From positions 1-34,521 of the forward strand of contig JACPFC010000106.1 in assembly GCA_016183175.1 (NCBI GenBank): a stretch of DNA of 34,521 nt, read 5' to 3'. Of this stretch, positions 30,831 to 34,521 are shown one piece after another. The notes below the pieces were generated by a model. It ran no database searches. It saw nothing but the letters and a program-made list of their open reading frames with translations, and had not been told where the DNA came from. Position 1 is the stretch's first letter, and each line of letters starts with the position of its first letter. A program made the translations under genes and the position numbers. Source of the DNA: Deltaproteobacteria bacterium. GTDB lineage: Bacteria; UBA10199; SBBF01.

Positions 30831-31412
30831 TCACGCTGTCTTCAAGGTCAGGATCACTTGCCGGAGGCATTCCTGGAATGGTTCCAGAATTCCCTTTCCC
30901 TGCAGGGCCACCGACTCAAAGTCGGCGACATGGAAGGTGTTGACGACCCTTCGCAGTTCATCCAGAGCGCAGGCATCCGGCAGGTCGCGCTTGTTGTACT
31001 GGATGATAATCGGGATATCCTTGGGGGCGTATCCCATTTTTTGGATATGGTTGCGCAACTCCTCGCTACTATCGAGATTGTCCTGCAGGCGCTCCAGCGC
31101 CGAATCGACAACGAAAATGATCCCGTCCACCCCTTTTAAAAGAAGTTTGCGGGAATCTTCATAGAGCGGCTGGCCGGGGACCGTGTAGACCTGAAAACGG
31201 GTCTTGAACCCCTTGATCCCGTTGGAGGAAAGGGGGAGGAAGTCGAAAAAGAGGGTCTTTTCGGTCTTGGAGAGGCTCTTGATTTTGGTTTTTGATTTTG
31301 CCTGAACCTGGTTTTGCAACTGCTGGAGGGTGGTGGTTTTTCCCGAAAGGCCGGGGCCGCAGTAAACGATTTTAAAGTTGATTTCTTTCTTGACCGTGTT
31401 GATGACCGACAT
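30831..31412 (-). CDS. mglA: MglA-type Ras-like small GTPase
   Basis: A 193-residue GTPase close to MglA, the polarity switch of gliding and type IV pilus motility in Myxococcus. P-loop CGPGLSGKTT (18-27), switch II TVPGQ (77-81) in place of the Ras DxxG, and NKRD (140-143) for guanine are clear. The N-terminal FKIVYCGPG is also MglA-like. No MglB-type gene lies nearby. Prokaryotic Ras-like proteins of this sort are frequent in deltaproteobacterial-type lineages. A TTGACA..CATAGC promoter-like pair (31424-31451) lies upstream. Cell-pole role is inferred from the family; gene symbol used by similarity. Confidence 0.88.
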   Translation of the reverse strand: MSVINTVKKEINFKIVYCGPGLSGKTTTLQQLQNQVQAKSKTKIKSLSKTEKTLFFDFLPLSSNGIKGFKTRFQVYTVPGQPLYEDSRKLLLKGVDGIIFVVDSALERLQDNLDSSEELRNHIQKMGYAPKDIPIIIQYNKRDLPDACALDELRRVVNTFHVADFESVALQGKGILEPFQECLRQVILTLKTA

Positions 31413-31423
31413 GGTGATGGTAT

Positions 31424-31451
31424 GCTATGAAGCGGCAAGGGAGGCTGTCAA
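31424..31451 (-). promoter_or_regulatory. Sigma-70-type promoter candidate for mglA
   Basis: On the - strand TTGACA and CATAGC are 16 bp apart, and the predicted start lies a few bases before the mglA ATG region (31410-31412). The -35 box is perfect; the -10 box is weak. Confidence 0.35.
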
Positions 31452-31454
31452 TCA

Positions 31455-31533
31455 ATTAAATCGGGGGCTTTGCCGCTGGCGCCCCCGTCCCCCCCGTTCG
31501 CTCGGACGGAGTGAATCCGATCCTCGCTCACTA
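31455..31533 (+). repeat. Family D element, copy D3
   Basis: 79 bp, same orientation as D1. ATTAAATCGGGGGC to CGCTCACTA. The last three bases CTA (31531-31533) are, on the - strand, the TAG stop of recR, so the element end terminates that gene. Confidence 0.88.
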
Positions 31534-32118
31534 GTATTCCATCCTCGATTCTAGGGCGCGGGCGAGCGTCATCTGGTCGATATACTCAATGTTTCCCCCC
31601 ACCGGAATGCCGGCGGCCAGTTTGGTTACCCTGATATTGAGGGGTTTGACCATCTTGGAAATATAAAGGGCGGTGGCGTCGCCGGTGACATTGGGATTGG
31701 TGGCCAGTATCAGTTCGCGGATCTCTTCGGTGCGAAGCCGACGGAGGAGCTCCCCGATTTTTAAATTTTCGGGACCGATGCCGTCCAGAGGCGAGAGGGC
31801 CCCCTGCAAAACATGATAAACGCCGCGGAACTCCCGCGTCCGCTCGATGGCCAAAAGATCGGAAGACTCCTCGACGACGCAGACAATCTGCTGATTGCGG
31901 CGGAGGTCGGCGCAGAGGACGCAGGGGTCGGCCTCGGTCAAATGAAAACAGCGGGAACAGAAACGGATTTTTTCCGCCACGTCCGTCAATGATTCGGCCA
32001 GCGCCTGGGCGTAATCGGCGGGCTGGCGCAGAATGTGCAACGCCAGCCGCAGGGCCGTTTTTTGGCCGATGCCGGGGAGCCTGGAAAGTTCATGGATAAG
32101 GCGATCGAGGGGGGTCAG
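31531..32118 (-). CDS. recR: Recombination mediator RecR (start codon uncertain)
   Basis: RecR loads RecA with RecO at gaps. Present are LPGIGQKTALRLALHIL (HhH), the zinc finger CSRC...CVLC (C54, C57, C66, C69 with the given start), and the Toprim domain with CVVEESSDLLAIERT and ATNPNVTGDATALYI. Similarity extends upstream of the first standard start codon TTG 32040, back to PLDRLIHELSR, where no ATG or GTG is in frame. CTG 32116-32118 is given as a placeholder. A GTG at 32120-32122 with SDPLDR would be in frame if the C6 run (32109-32114) had five bases. So either a one-base indel, an unusual start, or a slippery run. The TAG stop comes from element D3. Confidence 0.9.
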   Translation of the reverse strand: MTPLDRLIHELSRLPGIGQKTALRLALHILRQPADYAQALAESLTDVAEKIRFCSRCFHLTEADPCVLCADLRRNQQIVCVVEESSDLLAIERTREFRGVYHVLQGALSPLDGIGPENLKIGELLRRLRTEEIRELILATNPNVTGDATALYISKMVKPLNIRVTKLAAGIPVGGNIEYIDQMTLARALESRMEY

Positions 32119-32123
32119 ACACT

Positions 32124-32203
32124 GGTTGATGGTTGATGGTAGATAGTTGATAGAGGTAAAATTGCACCATCAACCATCACCAATCGACCATCAACGATCA
32201 ACA
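32124..32203. repeat. Inverted CCATCAAC repeat between ybaB and recR
   Basis: GATGGTTGATGGT (32128-32140) and ACCATCAACCATC (32166-32178) are perfect inverses, followed by another CCATCAAC copy (32188-32195). It occupies the gap in what is usually a tight dnaX-ybaB-recR operon and lies directly against the disturbed recR start. Confidence 0.8.
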
Positions 32204-32207
32204 GTAT

Positions 32208-32519
32208 TTAAAATCCCGGAATTTTTAGGCCCAAATTTCCCATCATTCCCGACATTTCGTCCTGGGTTGCCTCGCGGACCCTTTTTAACGCCTCGTTGAC
32301 GGCGGCGACAATCAAATCCTCCAGCATCTCGACGTCATCTTTGGCGACTATCTCCGGATCGAGTTTTACGGAGAGAATCTCTCCCTTTCCATTGGTTTTA
32401 ACCGTCACCATGCCGCCGCCGCTTGCGGCCTCGAAAACTTTTGAGCCCAACTCCTCATGTTGTTTGGCCAGCTTTTTTTGCAGTTCCTGCGCCTGTTTCA
32501 TGATTTCGGTTATTTTCAT
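32208..32519 (-). CDS. ybaB: YbaB/EbfC family nucleoid-associated protein
   Basis: A 103-residue DNA-binding protein of the YbaB/EbfC family. N-terminal IMKQAQELQKKLAKQHEELG forms the helical part, GGGMVTVKTNGKGEILSVKLDPEIV the central sheet, and LEDLIVAAVNEALKRV the C-terminal helix. It binds DNA as a tweezer-like dimer. Size and motifs are typical. The start ATG overlaps the dnaX stop by 4 bp, the common dnaX-ybaB-recR arrangement. After it, a repeat separates the recR gene. Confidence 0.93.
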   Translation of the reverse strand: MKITEIMKQAQELQKKLAKQHEELGSKVFEAASGGGMVTVKTNGKGEILSVKLDPEIVAKDDVEMLEDLIVAAVNEALKRVREATQDEMSGMMGNLGLKIPGF

Positions 32520-34261
32520 TTAATCTCTTTCACCTCTTTTAGTTTCGCCCCCAACAGCTCCTGCGCCTTTTGCACCATCGGATCGGCCAGGGCGCGGGCG
32601 GTCAAGGCCTCTTTTTTCTTTTTTTCCTCTTCCTCACGGAGTTCGCGGGCGGAGGCGGGGGCGCCTCCCGTTTCCCCCAGAAAACGGATGCCGAATTTCA
32701 CCGGCTTTTTGAAATAACCACCGGCCACCTCCTGAAGCATCTCGATCCGTTCGCGGAGCATGTCGGCATAGAGCGATTTCGGCTCGAAACCGAGGTCGAT
32801 CGAGTCGTCCCGAATCGCCAATGGCCGCGCATGCTCAAGAATCGCCCCCACCTGCGGCCGGACTTCGAGGACTTTTTTGACGAAGTTGGTCCATCCACTA
32901 ACCCCCTCTCCCTTGAGGGGAGGGTTCCCAAGTCGCGCCGCCAGTGGCGGATTAAGCGACTTGGGAGCGGAGTCAGTATCTGCCCCCACCTCACTCGAAC
33001 CAGTGGCGTTCGGTGGGTCCCCGGGTAGGGGAGAGGGTGAAGCTCGAGTGCCACCCTCCCCTTTGTCCCCTCCCCTCAAGGGAGGGGAGAGGTGAGAGGA
33101 TGACGCCTGTTGTGATGAACCTTGTGTTTCCAATCTCTCCAAAATCTCCGGAATACTCATCAGCTCCTTGGCTCTCAACATCTTTAGGAGCGTGACCTCA
33201 AACGCCATTTTGGGGAAATCGCTCCGCGCCAGATCCTCCACCCCCCGCGCCAAAATTTGAAAGAGGGTCAAGTATTTTGCGGCCGGAATGAGAGAGGCCA
33301 TTTTTTTGATCCGTTCCTTTTCCGCGGGGGGGAGATCGACAAATTCATCTCCCCCTTCGGCCATGACCAGGCAATGACGGATCATCTCCAAAAGTCCTTC
33401 GGAAAAAATTTTCAGGTCAAACCCCTGTTCATAGACCGATTGGGCCTGCTTCAGCACCGCCCGGACATCTTCTTTAAGAAGCGCCTCCAGGGTGGCAAAA
33501 AGAAGCGCCCGGTCGGCCAACCCCAGGATCTCGCGCACCTGGTCAGGCGTAGCCCCCGCGCCGCAAAAGCTGATGACCTGATCCAAAAGCGAAAGAGAGT
33601 CGCGCACCGATCCTTCGGAGCACGAGGCGACGAGCGTCAGACCTTCCTCGTCCACGGCGATTTTTTCACGGGCCAGAATATTTTTCAAGTGGCCGACCAG
33701 TTGGGGGACAGAGAGGCGTTTAAAATCGAAGCGCTGGCATCGCGAAAGAATCGTCACCGGAATCTTGTGCGGTTCGGTCGTTGCAAAAATAAAAATGACG
33801 TGCGGCGGCGGCTCCTCAAGGGTTTTTAAAAGGGCGTTGAAGGCGGCCTGGGAGAGCATGTGGACTTCGTCGATAATATAGATTTTGTATTTCCCGCCGG
33901 TGGGGAGATATTTCACCTGCTCGCGCAGTTCGCGGACATCATCCACGCCGGTGTTGGAGGCGCCGTCGATTTCCCGGACATCCAGCGAGTTGGACTGGGT
34001 GATCCCCACGCATGCTGTACAGGTCTGGCAGGGGGCGATCGTCGACCCCGTGGGGGTTAGCCCCCTTTCGCAGTTGAGCGATTTGGCCAAAATCCGCGCG
34101 AGGGAAGTCTTGCCGACGCCGCGGGCGCCGCAAAAAAGATAGGCTTGGTGGAGGCGTTTTTGCGCGATGGCGTTGGTCAGCGTTTTGACCGTCGTCTCCT
34201 GTCCCAGCACCTCCTCAAACGACTGCGGGCGGTATTTGCGGGCAAGAACCTGATAAGCCAT
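32516..34261 (-). CDS. dnaX: DNA polymerase III gamma/tau subunit, with element insertion
   Basis: The 581-residue clamp-loader ATPase starts at ATG 34261 (MAYQVLARKYRPQSFEEVLGQ); longer readings cross the tRNA-Ser gene. Motifs: Walker A CGARGVGKTSLARIL, zinc Cys set (C..C..C, CQTCTAC), DEVHML (Walker B), SRC sensor 1, and the domain III helical bundle to about residue 380. Residues about 383-457 are not native: they are encoded by a composite of palindromic repeats (32900-33105) rich in Pro/Gly. The C-terminal tau part continues from about 458. Near the 3' end, A7-G-A6 runs (32604-32625) could allow slippage, but a programmed gamma frameshift is not clear. Confidence 0.94.
   Translation of the reverse strand: MAYQVLARKYRPQSFEEVLGQETTVKTLTNAIAQKRLHQAYLFCGARGVGKTSLARILAKSLNCERGLTPTGSTIAPCQTCTACVGITQSNSLDVREIDGASNTGVDDVRELREQVKYLPTGGKYKIYIIDEVHMLSQAAFNALLKTLEEPPPHVIFIFATTEPHKIPVTILSRCQRFDFKRLSVPQLVGHLKNILAREKIAVDEEGLTLVASCSEGSVRDSLSLLDQVISFCGAGATPDQVREILGLADRALLFATLEALLKEDVRAVLKQAQSVYEQGFDLKIFSEGLLEMIRHCLVMAEGGDEFVDLPPAEKERIKKMASLIPAAKYLTLFQILARGVEDLARSDFPKMAFEVTLLKMLRAKELMSIPEILERLETQGSSQQASSSHLSPPLRGGDKGEGGTRASPSPLPGDPPNATGSSEVGADTDSAPKSLNPPLAARLGNPPLKGEGVSGWTNFVKKVLEVRPQVGAILEHARPLAIRDDSIDLGFEPKSLYADMLRERIEMLQEVAGGYFKKPVKFGIRFLGETGGAPASARELREEEEKKKKEALTARALADPMVQKAQELLGAKLKEVKEIK
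32900..33105 (-). repeat. Composite palindromic insertion in dnaX, including family C copy C2
   Basis: Family C copy C2 occupies 32922-33022 (CCCAAGTCGC 32927-32936 / GCGACTTGGG 32956-32965, CCGCCA/TGGCGG inside) and is flanked by CCCTTGAGGGG-type palindromes (32903-32923 and 33063-33095). The whole is translated in frame (for example DPPNATGSSEVGADTDS, NPPLKGEG), adding about 70 residues between the ATPase part and the tau tail. Confidence 0.88.
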
Positions 34262-34351
34262 AAAAACTTTTAGAACATATGCCATGGATGTTTTCAATAC
34301 CTGTTTTCCCGATTGCCGGACTTGGCCAATATACGTTATATCAACAATGAA

Positions 34352-34441
34352 GGAAGGGTGGCCGAGCGGCTGAAGGCGCACGCTTGGAAAGCGTGTTACC
34401 CTTAACCGGGTACGTGGGTTCGAATCCCACCCCTTCCGCCA
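34352..34441 (+). tRNA. tRNA-Ser (GGA)
   Basis: Acceptor GGAAGGG/CCCTTCC, GGCCGAGCGGCTGAAGGC, anticodon stem CACGC/GCGTG with loop TTGGAAA (anticodon GGA), long variable arm (TACCCTTAACCGGGTA), T-arm GTGGG-TTCGAAT-CCCAC, discriminator G and an encoded CCA. The 80 bp after it hold only a small GGCGC-GTT-GCGCC hairpin (34476-34488). Confidence 0.96.
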
Positions 34442-34521
34442 ATTTGTACTTTCAGAAAAATCGTAAGAAGTTGCCTTGGCGCGTTGCGCCTCGGCATGGT
34501 ATTTCCCCGCGAGAATACAAG

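Noticed and set aside
34262-34381. 40-codon N-terminal extension of dnaX
   Set aside because: Overlaps tRNA-Ser(GGA) and lacks similarity; DnaX begins at MAYQVLARKYRP.

Overview
The window is chromosomal DNA of a Gram-negative bacterium with moderate to high GC. It carries lipoproteins with classic lipoboxes, an MltD-like lytic transglycosylase, RpoH, an MglA-type small GTPase, two PilZ proteins, two or three sigma-54-type promoters and LL-diaminopimelate aminotransferase (DapL). This combination suggests a deltaproteobacterial-type lineage (Myxococcota, Bdellovibrionota, Desulfobacterota or an uncultured relative). That placement is inference; there is no rRNA here to prove it.

Layout. 1-4489: late heme synthesis, with a HemD-HemE fusion on the + strand converging on hemN-hemH on the - strand. 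4490-5483: a dinD remnant, a sigma-54-type promoter and a BrnT/BrnA toxin-antitoxin pair. 5504-7760: ogt-tadA-aldehyde dehydrogenase, overlapping genes on the - strand. 7930-11701: a sigma-54-type promoter, two unrecognised proteins sharing a repeated motif, then ComEC. 11808-14542: lipoprotein, Nudix hydrolase, lytic transglycosylase. 14616-16704: cupredoxin, an NSS amino-acid transporter and a 43-codon MetS-like small subunit. 16701-20327: dapL, folK, a zinc-ribbon membrane protein, a transaldolase, a membrane protein and PilZ protein 1. 20618-25708: tRNA-Ser(CGA), PP2C phosphatase, M48 protease, flavin reductase-rpoH, tRNA-Gln(CTG), msrA and a DUF4399 protein. 25717-27630: a MITE-like element next to an AT-rich two-gene ATPase/DUF4276 cassette, probably anti-phage defence. 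27658-34441: pepA, ZIP transporter, PilZ protein 2, coiled-coil protein, MglA, recR-ybaB-dnaX and tRNA-Ser(GGA).

The most striking property is a dense population of short (40-180 bp) non-coding palindromic elements in at least six families. Several lie inside genes and are translated: family A in hemDE and hemN, family C and G/C-rich palindromes in dnaX, family F in comEC. Others supply gene ends: family D gives the recR stop and the PilZ-2 C-terminus, family B gives the comEC C-terminus and perhaps the 5' end of the next gene, and family E ends at the ATG of two unrelated genes. One family C copy sits inside a family D copy, and another follows tRNA-Gln together with a duplicate of the tRNA 3' end. 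Copies show compensatory base changes. In families A and B the pairing extends into copy-specific flanks. This resembles the Rickettsia palindromic elements in behaviour, but with several unrelated families acting together.

How the genes work together: hemDE, hemN and hemH cover uroporphyrinogen III formation to heme, apart from protoporphyrinogen oxidation. MetS with the NSS transporter, and dnaX-ybaB-recR, are known functional units. Two PilZ proteins and MglA point to c-di-GMP and polarity/motility control. The ATPase/DUF4276 pair and brnTA are accessory modules.
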